A stretch of DNA of 64,000 nucleotides from Nematopogon swammerdamellus (GCA_946902875.1 OX336339.1:25203349-25267348), one strand, 5' to 3'; shown: positions 39,782 to 50,170, counted from the stretch's first letter. The notes: generated by a model not told the origin, from the sequence alone. Made by a program: numbers and translations.

Positions 39782-40297
39782 TTTTAAACAAGTGCGAGTC
39801 GAACTCGCGCACCGAGGCTTCCTTATCGCCATGTCATGGTTAGCGCCACTCACGCCATCTATGGCGTGTTATGAAATGCTTCATATTAGTTAAATTTCAT
39901 GATTAGTTAAAATGCTTTACACTCTATTCGGTAGATGGCGTGCGCGCATGCACTTTTTGGTTTCTTCTATTGGAACCCCCGTAAATTTTGTATTCTTATT
40001 TTTATTATTTGTTTTTATATCGGCTATAATAATAAAATATATTCTATGAAAATTTCAACGGCCTACCCATTACTGTTCAAGAGATGCAGCCCTCGGAAAG
40101 ACAGACAAACGGACGGACGGACAGATAGATATACTTATTTATTTATTTATTTATTTATTTATTAGGAAACTTAACAGCTAACTTAATGATCTATTACATA
40201 CATATAAAGAAAAACATTATAAGGCCAATTAGAAAGTTTCACGATTTACGGCGTAGGCTTAGTAATAGGGTCCCGTACCGGATACGGAACCCTAAAA
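39782..40297 (+). mobile_element. FamB element, near full length, with small insertion
   Basis: CAAGTGCGAGTCGAACTCGC to CGGATACGGAACCCTAAAAA. Between the GACAGATAG tract (40126) and GGCGTAGGCTTAG (40250) about 120 bases including (TTTA)n and GGAAACTTAACAGC have been added. Confidence 0.85.
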
Positions 40298-40734
40298 ATA
40301 AGTGGATACCACCCAGTTCGCATAGTGACACACCAAAAAGCACTCGCCGAGCAGGTACACGACCCTGAGACGCCACAGTGACAAGACATGAGTGTCTATC
40401 TCCTCGACTATCGACACCAATAGTTACTTGACCGGAGCTCCTTTGTTCGGAGTCTCACCCGGCGTCGACGCCGCCTTCGCACTTGTTGCTGCCTCCTTCC
40501 TCAGTCCTCATTGACGTCACACCGTCGCCGCGGGCCCGTCTCCATCGCCCTCACCCCCGGCCAGCCCCCGGGCCGCGCCCCCGACTATCCAATTGTTTTC
40601 GTCGCCACCGGGCGCACAATGACGCAAATCATTCATGGCCGAATCTTGACATCGATCTGGTTCACACTTTCGCCACGCGTTGGATGCCTGAAATAGCCGT
40701 CGGTCGTGAAGGGGGTGACCGACCATTAGGAGCC
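40298..40734. other. GC-rich block, candidate regulatory or exonic
   Basis: 40440-40640 is GC-rich and proline/arginine-coding in several frames. TGACGTCA (a CRE-type palindrome) occurs at 40513-40520 and CCAAT at 40588. A 90-codon plus ORF (40483-40755) and a 121-codon minus ORF (40517-40882) overlap; the 3-prime end of each runs into SINE or FamB sequence, so neither is convincing. Confidence 0.25.
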
Positions 40735-40812
40735 ATAGGCTTCGCGACAATGTGATGGATGTTGTAGGTAGGATGTAGACAAGCGTGTCAGTTTCCATAA
40801 AAAAAAAAAACA
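40735..40812 (+). mobile_element. FamA SINE 3-prime remnant
   Basis: GTGATGGATGTTGTAGGTAG and AAGCGTGTCAGTTTCCATAA with poly(A); the upstream part has decayed. Confidence 0.7.
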
Positions 40813-40816
40813 ACAA

Positions 40817-41073
40817 CCGGCCAACTGCTATTCGAACTCGCGCACCGAGGGTTCCGTATCGCCATGTCATGGTCAGCGCCACTCACGCCATCTATGGATT
40901 AGTTAAAATGCTTTATACTGTTTTCGGTAGATGGCGCGCATCATATTCTGTGAAAATTTTGAACGGGCTACCTATTACGGTTCAAGAGATACAGCCCTCG
41001 GACAGACAGACAGACAGACAGACGGCGTAGACTTAGTAATAGGGTCCCGTACAACGGATACGGGACCCTAAAA
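40817..41073 (+). mobile_element. FamB element, internally deleted
   Basis: CCGGCCAACTGCTATTCGAA, GGTTCCGTATCGCCATGTCA, GATGGCGCGCATCATATTCT (deletion joint), the GACAGACAG tract and GGATACGGGACCCTAAAAA. Confidence 0.85.
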
Positions 41074-41355
41074 ATCAGCCACCGCACATTGGAGTGGTAC
41101 TTGGAAATAATCTCGCCCACCCAGTGCACTTTGTATAAGCGACTAAGGGATAAAGGACACGTTGCCAAAGGATAGAGGGCAGATTAGGGGGAATTATCTC
41201 CAGTTTGTCTATGGATCTTGCAAGCTAACCTTAGGATTATATCACGGACACAGAAGAAGATAGCCTGCATTTCCTCGAGATAATCTTAAGATTAAAGATT
41301 AGCGGAATCAGAGGATAATTCCTCTTCCCCCAATTTGGGCTTAAGTGCGTTAGAA

Positions 41356-41632
41356 TTTTCAGCGGTAGAGGAGGTGGACTTTATCTCAGAACGAGAATTC
41401 ACAGAGTCAACCATATACACAACACTTTTGTCTTTTTTAATGTGACTACAAGCCGAGCTGTGCCTCTGCCGAAATTGGCTGTACCTGCGGACAAGAGCGC
41501 ATCAACACAATCCGTTAAACATAGAGAAATATTTTCAGCGGTAGAGAGGGTGGACTTTATCTCAGAAGGAGAATTCAGAGAGTCAACCATATGCACAAAA
41601 CTTTTGGCTATTGACTACAAGCCGAGCTGCGG
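41356..41632. repeat. ~176-bp tandem duplication
   Basis: TTTTCAGCGGTAGAGGAGGT at 41357 and TTTTCAGCGGTAGAGAGGGT at 41533 each start a unit with GTGGACTTTATCTCAGAA and GACTACAAGCCGAGCTG. Opposing ORFs (41399-41596 minus, 41442-41681 plus) cross it, with no recognised domain. Confidence 0.85.
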
Positions 41633-41689
41633 AGGAGTCGCTGTGCAGTATTTTGTCACATTTTGGAATTGTATGATTTAGAAAATTTA

Positions 41690-42165
41690 AAAAGTAGCTT
41701 TCAATTTTCCAAATCATACAAAAAATAAATATAATAATTTCCTTTAATTTCAAGTAACTTTCTTCTGTTATTACTACTAGTGTTACATTGTAAGGCGCTC
41801 CACTGAAATTAAAAACTCAATGACCTACAAAGTTAAAATAACGACGCAACATGAACAACAAACTTTCGCAATTTCTGTCTGTTTGAATAACGTATAACTT
41901 TAGTATTATTCGTTCAGTACAGTCTTTTTATTGGATTTTTTTTAACTTGTGGCACTGTTCCAGCTGCTGGTAAGTGGCTAACTGTGTCGGCTTGACAGGC
42001 GCTTCTTTATGCCACTTTTACTTGAATTTTATTATGAAAATAATGTCGTGCCAACGCATTTGTGACGATGTTCCGTGAATGTGAAAGAAGCATTCATCCC
42101 TACGGGGTTTGCTCTCAGATCTAATAAATAAGGCAAGAGAAGATATTGTGTTCTACAGTACATAC
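41690..42165. other. Unassigned, AT-rich
   Basis: No supported gene or repeat partner. Confidence 0.4.
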
Positions 42166-42174
42166 ATAATATAT

Positions 42175-42545
42175 ACAACCATCGTGTCCCGGCAATCGGG
42201 ATGAGCAGAGTAATCGATGTTGTCCTGAAAGAACTCGGATAAATTACCGCACAACACCGACCACCACGTTTACCTAACATTAGGACAAGATGTAACTATC
42301 AAGAATCCAAGTAAGGCACGCAGACCCACCTGCTGCATGAAAAAGTGAGAGGTGGCCATCCTATCGCCCTTTAGCACGGCATCTTGCCCATACAGCTTCC
42401 CACAGGCTTTCTTTCATACATTTTTTACCGTGTGAGGCCGGTAAATAGCCCCACGGCATCTCTCCAAGTGCATGTCGTAAAATGTGACTAAGGGATAAGG
42501 ACGAGATGCCGTGCTGAAGGGCGACAGGCTGGCCACCTCTCACTT
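42175..42545. repeat. FamC inverted pair
   Basis: Plus-strand FamC from GTGTCCCGGCAATCGGGATG to TTTAGCACGGCATCTTGCC (42175-42388) faces a minus-strand 3-prime part (42430-42545), so GAGAGGTGGCCATCCTATCG is mirrored by CGACAGGCTGGCCACCTCTC. The arrangement forms a ~200-bp imperfect palindrome. Confidence 0.75.
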
Positions 42546-42637
42546 CTACCGAATACGAAAGTTACAACCAGCACATGCATACACCCTTACATACAAACAT
42601 TCAGGCTTAAAGTCTTTTTTTCTTATGTAATCCGGTA

Positions 42638-42885
42638 TGGGTGGCTGAGTCGGAGGGGCCAAAGCATATTCTCCGACCAGCCAAAATCACCTCCGAGAAG
42701 GTATGTAGGTGCTATACCGAAGACTTCCCTGGATTACTGGCTATACTGGACTAGAGGAGAACACAACCGAGGCTGCTATGCGGCCATCTTACATCCAGTA
42801 CGGCGGTACCAACCCAGTCGGCCATAATTTGAGCCTACCACCTAGTAAGGGGCGGGGGAAGAGACCTACAGTTTACATTACCCTC
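42638..42885 (+). mobile_element. Second SINE-like family, copy 1
   Basis: GGTATGGGTGGCTGAGTCGG, GGCCAAAGC, CTCCGACCAGCC, CAACCGAGGCTGC and CAGTACGGCGGTACCAACCC. The first part looks tRNA-like (GTGGCTGAGTCGGAGGGGCC). The last part resembles FamA around GCGGTGGTACCAACCC, so the 3-prime regions may share ancestry. Copy 2 at 48880-49110. Confidence 0.65.
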
Positions 42886-43310
42886 CTTCGCTATTAGTCG
42901 GGTAAAAAAAATATAAGTACCTATTTTATTTATATAATGTAAAACCGTGCTCTCGTGCTGGTTAAATGTATTTTTACGTTTCTCTCCACCTGTGAACTTC
43001 CAAGATGCCCCCCTACACCTACCCCTGCCTCGTTCTCCCGTAATAAAACTTTATAGGCTTTCAGAAGCTGAGTTTATTTTTAGCCCTTGAGAGTTTCCGA
43101 TACGACGACGCGAGCAAATAACAGATTTGTAGGCACATTGTTGCATTTATTTTCTCTTTTATTAAAATTTAGTGTTGCCGTTACTCTAGAAATTCTTATA
43201 ATTTCGTTCATTCCGCCTTCTGCCCGTCCATCTGTCCGTGCGTCACGGACGTCTAGCTCCTATATTATAAGTCCCAGAAAGATGAACAACCAAATTCTTT
43301 ATACGTTTTT
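42886..43310. other. Unassigned
   Basis: No gene recognised. The patch ATTCCGCCTTCTGCCCGTCC (43211) resembles a FamB-like tract. Confidence 0.35.
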
Positions 43311-43702
43311 AGGGTTCCGTATCCGTCGTACGGGACCCTATTACTACGCCTACGCCGACTGTCTGTCTGTCTGACTGTCCGTCTGTCCGAGGGCTGTATA
43401 TCTTGAACCGTAATAGGTAGCCCGTTCAAATGTTCACAGAATATGTGTTATTAGGGCCGATATAACAACAAATAATAAAAATAGGAAAAATAAAAAAAAA
43501 TCACGGCGGTGAAAGAAACTAAAAAGTGTATGCGCGCCATCTACCGAAAAGAGTATGAAGCATTTTAACTAATCATCAATTTGAACTAATATGAAGCATT
43601 TCATAAAATACACCGTAGATGGCGTGACTGGCGTTGGCTGACCATGACATGGCGATACGGAACCCTCGGTGCGCGAGCTCGGCTCGCACTTGGCCGGTTG
43701 AA
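43311..43702 (-). mobile_element. FamB element, full length (minus)
   Basis: From TTTTAGGGTTCCGTATCCGT through CTGTCTGTCTGTCTGACTG and GATATACAGCC region to GCGCGAGCTCGGCTCGCAC and CTTGGCCGG. Contains all modules in order; useful as the family reference. Confidence 0.9.
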
Positions 43703-43711
43703 AAAAATCTC

Positions 43712-43840
43712 GCTCGCACTTGAAAAAAATATTTTAACTTTAACGGTATCCTATCACAGTTCAAAAAATACAGCCCTAGAGGACGGACGGACGGACAGAC
43801 AGACGGCGGCGTAGGCTTAGTAATATTAGAACCCTAAAAA
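43712..43840 (+). mobile_element. FamB 3-prime fragment
   Basis: TATCACAGTTCAAAAAATAC, the GGACGGACGGACAGACAGAC tract and GGCTTAGTAATATTAGAACC. Directly adjoins the opposite-facing full copy, forming an inverted pair. Confidence 0.7.
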
Positions 43841-44170
43841 TTACATAAAGCTTTTTTTCCTCCGTACGTGTACATGAAAAAATAGTTACCTACATAATTT
43901 GCCTCTAGGTATTATTACGTACCGGAAAGTATACACAGACTTCAAATGCCCATTTGGTTTACATTTTCCTAAGTAAACTCGACGCATGAATTATTAAATA
44001 ACAATTATTTTATAAAGGAAAAGTTTCTTCCACGGTCGAGAATATGAATTCAAATTTATAAAGGTCAGCTCCCGTAATAAAATGAATGTTATTCGTGCCG
44101 GTAAACTCATCGCCCGGTAGCTATATAATTTTGTCTTTCGTTTATTCATTCAGGCACTTTTATATATACA
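43841..44170. other. Unassigned, AT-rich
   Basis: Nothing recognised. Confidence 0.4.
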
Positions 44171-44402
44171 CAAGCTGTGCCCGCGGCTCCGCCCGCTCTC
44201 ATATTTCACTTCACTGCTAACCTCATAAGCCATTTAGAGTGATAATAAGTAGCCTATAGTTGATGGGAAGAATCAAGCTATCCGTAGAATTTTGTTTTAT
44301 TAAAATCGGTTCAGTGGTTCTCGAGTTATAAGCGGACAGACAGACATACACTCAGACACCCAGACACTCAGACAGAAAGCAGACGTTGGATTTTATTATA
44401 GG
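44171..44402 (-). mobile_element. Helitron-like non-autonomous element
   Basis: CAAGCTGTGCCCGCGGCTCC to CAGACGTTGGATTTTATTAT; same family as 8511-8951 and 62056-62291. In this copy the CTAGT terminus has become CAAG. Confidence 0.6.
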
Positions 44403-44404
44403 TA

Positions 44405-44660
44405 ATCTATACATATAATAAAATCGTAGAGGTAAGAAAGTCTGTACATTGAATGTATTCGGAAAAAAACTAACCAGGGTGGCTTAAAATGAGATACTGT
44501 ACATGTTAGAACAGTTTTTAAAATTTTTGTTTGTTTGTTTGTTTGTTTGTCTGTACGCTCATCACGCAAAAACCACTGAACGGAATTAGACGAAACTTTG
44601 TATAGTGGCAGTTTATATGCCGGGTTAACATAATACGTAAAAAAAATTAACAAAAATAAA
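44405..44660 (+). mobile_element. Helitron-like 5-prime end
   Basis: TCTATACATATAATAAAATC followed by a (GTTT)n tract and CTGTACGCTCATCACGCAAA, AAACCACTGAACGGAATTAG. This is the usual start of lepidopteran Helitrons. The downstream part does not match a known 3-prime end here. Confidence 0.55.
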
Positions 44661-44862
44661 AAAAAATTAACAATTATAAACATTATTGCGCGTTTAAAAT
44701 CACGTAGTCCAAAGTAAAGGTAAAAACAATTTTAAATGTCATGTTGACAACGGAGAACTGTCATGTCGACGTGAGCTGGCCGGTGACAAATTGTTTGATA
44801 AATAAAAATAATAATTGAAAGTAGAAGTTATGTCGCTGTCATTGGTGCAATAAAATTTATAT

Positions 44863-46386
44863 ATCTGTTGCCCGCGGCTTCGCTGGCGTGAAATTCGTAT
44901 TTAAAAAAAAGAAAGTAAGTAACTAAAGGCGGGCCCGAAGGCGGATCTGAGCTCACGTAAACGATATTCTTTCTCGATGAAAGTAACTAAGGGCGAGGCG
45001 AAAGGCGGAGCTGATTTCAGGAAGAAGAAAAACATTCTTGAAGAAAATAAGTAACTAAGGGCGAGGCCGAAGGCCGAGGTCTATTCTGGAAGACCATAAA
45101 CCTTCTCGAAGAAAGTAAGTAACTATGGGCGAGGCCGCAGGCCGAGCTGCGTTCAGGAAGAAGCTAAACCATCTTGAAGAAAGTAAGTAACTAAGGCGAG
45201 GCCGAAGGCCGAGCTACGTTCGGATAATTGAAAAACCATCTCGAAGAAAGCAAGTAACTAGGGGCGAGGCCGAAGGCCGAGCTGCGTTCAGGAAGAAGCT
45301 AAACCATCTTGAAGAAAGTAAGCAACTAAGGCGAGGCCGAAGGCCGAGCTACGTTCTGACAAATGATAAACCATCTCGAAGAAAGCAAGTAACTAAGGGC
45401 GAGGCCGAAGGCCGAGCTGCGTTCAGGAAGAAGCTAAACCATCTCGAATAACATTAAGATTGAGTTAATTTAATTTAAATTTCATTATAAAGTCCACGCT
45501 TCTAACGGCAAATATACCGTGCATCCTAGAACCTCGCGGTTATTCCCGGCTGGATGGCAAGAGGCCCGATGCTAGAGACCTTAGTGCCATGGACTAAGGG
45601 TAGTTCTTTGATGTGGGACGCCACTTTGGTTCTCACATTGGCTCCAAGTCACGTTAGGACATAGCGGCTGGCGCGGCCGAGGCTGGGGCGGAGAGCCTCC
45701 AACGCAGCAAATATAGAAATATAATTCAAGATTTCGAATTTGTTGCGTTTGCGGTTGAAACCCTCGGTCCGTGGAGCAGTGAAGCCAAAAGAGGCTTGAG
45801 CTGGTTGACGCAACTGGTGTCCCGTCATCAAGGGCTTATGTACTTCATTCAAAGGGTAAGCCTTGCCATCCAGCGGGGTAATGCCGCAAGTGCTCTAAGA
45901 ACATTTGAAAATGCCCGTTTTGATAGTTATTTTAATGTTTGTTAGGTAGGTTTAATTCTTTAGTTATTAATGTTACTTTTTTATTTATATGAAATAAATA
46001 GATTGAGTAAACGATATTATATTCTATCGAAGAAAGGAACTCTTTAAGGGCGAGGCCCGAAGGCGGAAGAGGGTTTTTGGTTTACCTGAACGCAGCTCGG
46101 CCTTCGGCCTCGCACTTAGTTCCTTCCTTTCTTCCAGAAGGTTTGTCGTCTTCCTGAACGCAGCTCGGCCTTCGGCCTCGCCCTTACTTACTTCCTTTAT
46201 TTGAGAAAGGTTTATCGTTTACCTGAAAGCAGCTCGGCCTTCGGCCTCGCCCTTAGTTAGTTACTTTATTTAAGAAGGTTTATCGATTACCTGAACGCAG
46301 CTCGGCCTTCGGCCTCGCCCTTAGTTACTTACATTCTTCTTTGGAATACGAATTTCACGCGAGCGGAGCCGCGGGCTCAGCTAGTA
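44863..46386. mobile_element. 1.5-kb foldback element with Helitron-type ends and tandem-array arms
   Basis: Left end TTGCCCGCGGCTTCGCTGGC, GTGAAATTCGTATTTAAAA; right end AATACGAATTTCACGCGAGC and GGAGCCGCGGGCTCAGCTAG are inverted matches. The left arm holds about eight ~67-bp tandem units with GCGAGGCCGAAGGCCGAGCT (44920-45450), the right arm about four to five inverted units with AGCTCGGCCTTCGGCCTCGC (46040-46335). The centre carries an RT tail fragment. Both ends look like Helitron 3-prime ends. Confidence 0.8.
45548..45945 (+). pseudogene. Retroelement reverse-transcriptase C-terminal tail
   Basis: Conceptual pieces: [20 protein letters not shown] followed by APSHV in one frame, then, after one frameshift near 45660, AAEAGAESLQRSKYRN, FVAFAVETLGPWSSEAKR and FIQRVSLAIQRGNAASALRT. 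The series PWxxGxxLxWDxT, TLAPSH, VETLGPW and RxSLAIQRGNAAS is the signature C-terminal tail that follows the RT domain in a widespread group of invertebrate RT elements, frequent in lepidopteran genomes. RT catalytic residues are not included. I know the motif series but not the clade name with certainty. Confidence 0.65.
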
Positions 46387-46462
46387 TAATAATATAATAA
46401 GGATATTACACAGGTCTCATTGCACACACAACAAATTCAAATACAGTAACTGTACAGTACTG

Positions 46463-46776
46463 TACCGTGTGGGGCCGGTACTTTAAAAGAATAGCCCCAC
46501 TGCATCTCTCCCCGTGTATGTCGTAAAAGGCGACTAAGGGATATGACTTCCTTCTTATATTACTAGGTAACCCACTCGGGCTGGTACCACCGCACTGAAT
46601 GAAAGGTCGGTCGAAACGTATATGTAAATAGTTTGTGTTTTCCGTCCAGTTCAGTGTAGCCGGCACGACCGAAGTGAAGCACTGACGTGGCACCAAGTTC
46701 ACCCGGTGTTATGGGCTGACATCACGGATGTTGTAGGTGATGTAGCCAGCCGTGTCAGTTTCCATAAAAAAAAAAG
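46463..46776 (+). mobile_element. Composite SINE, type II (FamC end joined to FamA 3-prime half)
   Basis: CCGTGTGGGGCCGGTACTTT, CGACTAAGGGATATGAC, then the FamA part from CTTCTTATATTACTAGG to GTCAGTTTCCATAAAAAA. The same join, ATATGAC to TTCCTTCTTATATTACTAG, occurs inverted at 47648-47925, so this is a second composite family. Confidence 0.75.
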
Positions 46777-46799
46777 AATCCTTCAGGATGGAAATAGCA

Positions 46800-47235
46800 A
46801 AATTTAATGGTAGATACAGCACAAGACCGACCACCACAAAGCATTCGGACAAGATAACTATGAAACGCACTGAATGAAAGGTCGGTCGAAACGGCTATGT
46901 ATATAGTTTGTGTTTTCCGTCCAGTTCAGTGTAGCCGGCACGACCGAAGGGAAGCACTGACGTGGCACCAAGTTCACCCGGTGTTATGGGCTGACATCAC
47001 GGATGTTGTAGGTGATGTAGCCAACCGTGACAGGTTCCATAAAAAAAAAAATCAAGCAGCAATTACGAAGACACACTTGCTACATGATTCGGTGGATGGA
47101 ACGTGGAAGAACAAGGTGCATCGTCATGTCGCCCTTTAGCACAAGCATCTCGCCCTTATCCCTTAGTCGCCTTTTTGCGACGTGCACGGGGAGAGATGCA
47201 ATGGGGATATTTTAAGTACCGCGCCCACACGGTAA
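46800..47235 (+). repeat. FamC with FamA 3-prime fragment inserted
   Basis: FamC is present before (ACAGCACAAGACCGACCACC, GATAACTAT) and after (TCAAGCAGCAATTACGAAG to CGCGCCCACACGGTA) a FamA piece at 46867-47051. In an uninterrupted copy GATAACTATCAAGCAGCAAG-like sequence is continuous, so the SINE entered there. Confidence 0.75.
46867..47051 (+). mobile_element. FamA SINE 3-prime fragment inside FamC
   Basis: CGCACTGAATGAAAGGTCGG to GACAGGTTCCATAAAAAA, 5-prime truncated, as for a retroposed insertion. Confidence 0.8.
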
Positions 47236-47647
47236 AATTTTTGCACAATGTAACCTAATTATTCCAACAAAATTGCCTAATAATATAGTTAGGCTTGATA
47301 TTTTCCAATACACGCCACGTCGAACGCTGCTGTCTAAGTGAAACGGAGCTATACTAACTGAGTTAGGTAGGAATCCGTTCTGACCCTTGAGATATATTAC
47401 TAGACGATGCATCCTCCTGTTCGCCTTCGCCCAAACCCGCCATACACTCCCGGAACACCCCTTTGTAAATCATGGACGACCTAACCTGAGGCCGCACACA
47501 CATGCATTTCCCTAATACAAATGCTTGACATGCACCTATACATGGTCTGAGCACTACTACACTCGCAGAATTTTATGCTCACCGTCATGCGTGAATGTAT
47601 TTGTACGCCTCAGGTTAGAACGAACGACCTATAGTCGGCAGAAGAGT
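47236..47647 (-). other. Unassigned; shares a segment with 2745-2800
   Basis: On the minus strand, GTGTTCCGGGAGTGTATGGC, GGGTTTGGGCGAAGGCGAAC and AGGAGG parallel TGTTCCGCAAGAGTATGGCG, GGTTTGGCGCATACGAACAG at 2750-2790. A 63-codon minus ORF (47363-47554) covers it. Probably an old TE; no domain recognised. Confidence 0.4.
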
Positions 47648-47925
47648 TTTTTTCTTTCTTATAGAAACTGACACGGTTGGCTACATCACCCAACATCGTG
47701 ATGTCAGTTCATAACACCTTGGAGAACTAGGTGCAATGTCAGTGCTTCCCTTCGGCCGTGTCGTCTACTCTGAGCAGGACGAAAAACGCGAATTATTTAC
47801 ATAGCCGATTCAACCGACCTTTCATTCAGTGCGGCGATATCCCGGGCGGGTTAAACCCTACCACCTAGTAATATAAGAAGGGAGTCATATCCCTCAGTCG
47901 CCTTTTATGACATACACGAGGACCG
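47648..47925 (-). mobile_element. Composite SINE type II (minus)
   Basis: TAGAAACTGACACGGTTGG through ACCTAGTAATATAAGAAGGG, then TCATATCCCTCAGTCGCC and ATGACATACACGAGG. Same junction as 46463-46776. Confidence 0.75.
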
Positions 47926-48202
47926 CGCTCGCGGACCGCACGTCTTGCCACGTCGGCAGGTCGCGATGGACTAACTTAGCTGCGGCTGAATGACTTCAAC
48001 TCGATGGAACATGGCGCGCTGTCGGAGTGCGCTCTCTGGTAAGATATCTCGATGGTTACGACAGGCTTGCCCGGCCTACTTCCTATAATGACGTTTATGG
48101 GGCAAATTGAAGCTTCTTCACAAGAAAATTTGGGTTCGATAAGCGCATTTCGTCGTGAACATTAATTAGCTCCTGCCTTCATATTTTAGGTATAAGACAG
48201 TA
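47926..48202. other. Unassigned
   Basis: No gene or repeat partner recognised. Confidence 0.4.
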
Positions 48203-48215
48203 GCTGTGTTTTCTA

Positions 48216-48657
48216 GTCAGTCAGTCAGTCAGTCAGAGTGTAAGCGTCCACTGCTGGACATACGGCTCTCCAATTTTCCTCCAGTCCTCCCGGCCTTCAG
48301 CGGTACGGAACCACTGCTTTCCGCCGACGTACTTGATGTCGTCGTCCCACCTGGCGGGTGGTTTTACCACACTCCGTTTTCCTGTCCACGTCCGCCAGTG
48401 TAGGACACGGTTACTCCAACGGTCGTGGTCTCTTCGGATGACGTGCCCAGTCCACTGCCACTTGAGCTTAGCCACCCGGTATCCAATATCGACTACTTTG
48501 GTGCGTCGGCGGATTGCCTCGTTACACACCATATTACATAGCGATATTCCCAGCATGGCTCGCTCCATTGCTCGCTGGGCAACTTTCAACCTTTGGACAA
48601 CAGCGACCGTCAGCGTCCACGTTTCACACCCGTACGTTTTACGCTACCTTCTGTACC
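48216..48657 (-). pseudogene. RTE-type LINE, 5-prime-truncated insertion
   Basis: The minus strand encodes the last ~118 codons of an RTE-like reverse transcriptase: VAQRAMERAMLGISL, then KVVDIGYRVAKLKWQWTGHV, DRWSNRVLHWRTWTGKRS and finally GEPYVQQWT and a stop. The 3-prime tail is (TGAC)n, as in many RTE elements. A 13-bp target duplication, GCTGTGTTTTCTA, lies at 48203-48215 and 48658-48670. The frame is open, so the insertion is fairly young, but everything upstream is missing. Confidence 0.9.
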
Positions 48658-48767
48658 GCTGTGTTTTCTATTAGATAGTAATTAGGGTCCCGCTGCCCGC
48701 GAAGCTGGCCGGTGTTCGAGGTCATTATACTAGAACCGTAAGCTCAATAAATCCAAAAAATCTGTCA

Positions 48768-48830
48768 AGTGCGAGTTTTAGTCGCGCACGGAGGGTTCCG
48801 TAGATCCGCTATACCATACCTTTCAAAAAA
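48768..48830 (+). repeat. FamB-variant 5-prime fragment
   Basis: CTGTCAAGTGCGAGTTTTAG, GAGGGTTCCGTAGATCCGCT, the same variant as 38143. Confidence 0.65.
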
Positions 48831-48879
48831 TCATATCCGTCTATCGTTTACATCGCGGATCTTTTTTTTATGTGATCCG

Positions 48880-49112
48880 TTATGGGTGGCTGAGTCGGAG
48901 GGGCCAAAGCGCATGCTCCGACCAGCCAATATCACCTCCGAGAAGGTAGGTGCCATACCGGAGACTTCCGTGGATTGCTGGCTATACTGTACTAGAGGAG
49001 ACCCAACCGAGGCTATGCGGTCATCTTACATCCAGTACGGTGGTACCAACCCAGTCGGCTACAATTTACAATTCACACGGCAAGGGAAGGGACCTACAGT
49101 TTTACACCGGTT
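48880..49112 (+). mobile_element. Second SINE-like family, copy 2
   Basis: GTTATGGGTGGCTGAGTCGG, GCTCCGACCAGCC, ACAACGAG-like region CCCAACCGAGGC and CCAGTACGGTGGTACCAACC, then GGGACCTACAGTTTTAC. Matches 42638-42885 with small indels. Confidence 0.65.
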
Positions 49113-49150
49113 CCGAACGGTGAAACAGCAGGTGTAGGTATGCATGTAAT

Positions 49151-49253
49151 TTTTTTCGTCAGAAAAAACTCATTGGTACCGACCGGATACGAACCTCGGA
49201 CCTCTCGCATGAGAAGCCGATGCCCAAACCACTCGGCCACCCGCCTCCGAATC
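49151..49253 (-). mobile_element. tRNA-derived SINE head (minus)
   Basis: Minus strand GCGGGTGGCCGAGTGGTTTG, CGGCTTCTCATGCGAGAGGT and GAGGTTCGTATCC form A- and B-box-like parts of a class II tRNA, then GGTACCAATGAG. Same family as 34642-34860. Confidence 0.8.
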
Positions 49254-49716
49254 TAGGAGGTGCTGTAGATAGCCATGCCCGGATCCATAAAAAGTAATAT
49301 TTCTTCAACCTGTCCGCAGTTTTAAAAACCAATTTGTTTATGTAGATATGTACATTATTTACTCAGCTCTCGACAATTTTCCCCGCGAGTCCTCCAGCCC
49401 GGACAGCCCTGACCCGCACACCAGCTTCCCTACCCCCCTCCCCGCCACTGCATCCACCCCGCCTCCGCCTGCATCCCCTGCAACCTAGATACAACCTCCG
49501 GGCGACAGCTGGCGAAGCGCTCCATTATTTAAAGCAGTCACCACTATAGTGGTTCGATTTTATACTATAGCGGCGAAATCACATTTTTAGGGTTCGGTAT
49601 CCAGACAGAAGCCTTTAATGAGTCTACGCCATCTGTCTGTCTGTCTGTCTATCGGTCCGTCCGAGGGCTGTATCTTTCGAACCGTGATAGGTAGCCGGTC
49701 GAATTTTTTCGCATCA
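49254..49716. other. Unassigned; GC-rich stretch and FamB-like fragment
   Basis: 49375-49510 is C-rich (CCCCCCTCCCCGCCACTGC) on this strand. 49588-49710 holds a FamB-like minus fragment: TTTTTAGGGTTCGGTATCC, CTGTCTGTCTGTCTATCG and ACCGTGATAGGTAGCC. Confidence 0.45.
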
Positions 49717-49838
49717 TCATCTGAATTGAAAATCAGCGCATTGTTTCAACTGAAAATCAGCGCATGGTTTCAACTGAAAATCAGCGCATGGTTTCAACTG
49801 AAAATCAGCGCATGGTTTCAACTGAAAATCAGCGCACA
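49717..49838. repeat. 24-bp tandem repeat, 5 units
   Basis: Five units of CTGAAAATCAGCGCATGG followed by TTTCAA. 24 is a multiple of three, so the ORF 49618-49866 carries an 8-residue repeat (LKISAWFQ). I regard that ORF as incidental. Confidence 0.92.
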
Positions 49839-49969
49839 TAGATATCTAGTGCACACGCTGAGTTGAGCCCAATTTGTCACCAATATTACTAAATCATTAG
49901 TTGTTGTGTTGTTTCTTAAAATTGTAATACGAAATGGCGATAAATAAACGTTTTCATTTCATTTCAATC

Positions 49970-50062
49970 ATCATCAGCCTGTATCGGTCCACTGCTGGAC
50001 ATAGGCCTCTCCCAAGGCACGCCACCACACGCGGTCTTCCGCTCTTCTCATCCATCATGGGA
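49970..50062 (-). pseudogene. RTE-type LINE terminal codons
   Basis: On the minus strand DRVWWRALGEAYVQQWTDTG is followed by a stop. This is the extreme C-terminus of an RTE ORF of a different subfamily from 48216. Only ~90 bp remain. Confidence 0.75.
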
Positions 50063-50170
50063 GTGGATGGATGAGAATTTTTTCGCATACCTACTATGTT
50101 TTATTGGTGGATATTCTGATAAATAATGAAAAGGCAAAAAGTTAAAAATTAAGAAGGTCCTCATTTTTTG

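Noticed and set aside
49618..49866. 82-codon ORF with LKISAWFQ repeats
   Set aside because: Generated by the 24-bp tandem repeat; upstream part is FamB-like tract.
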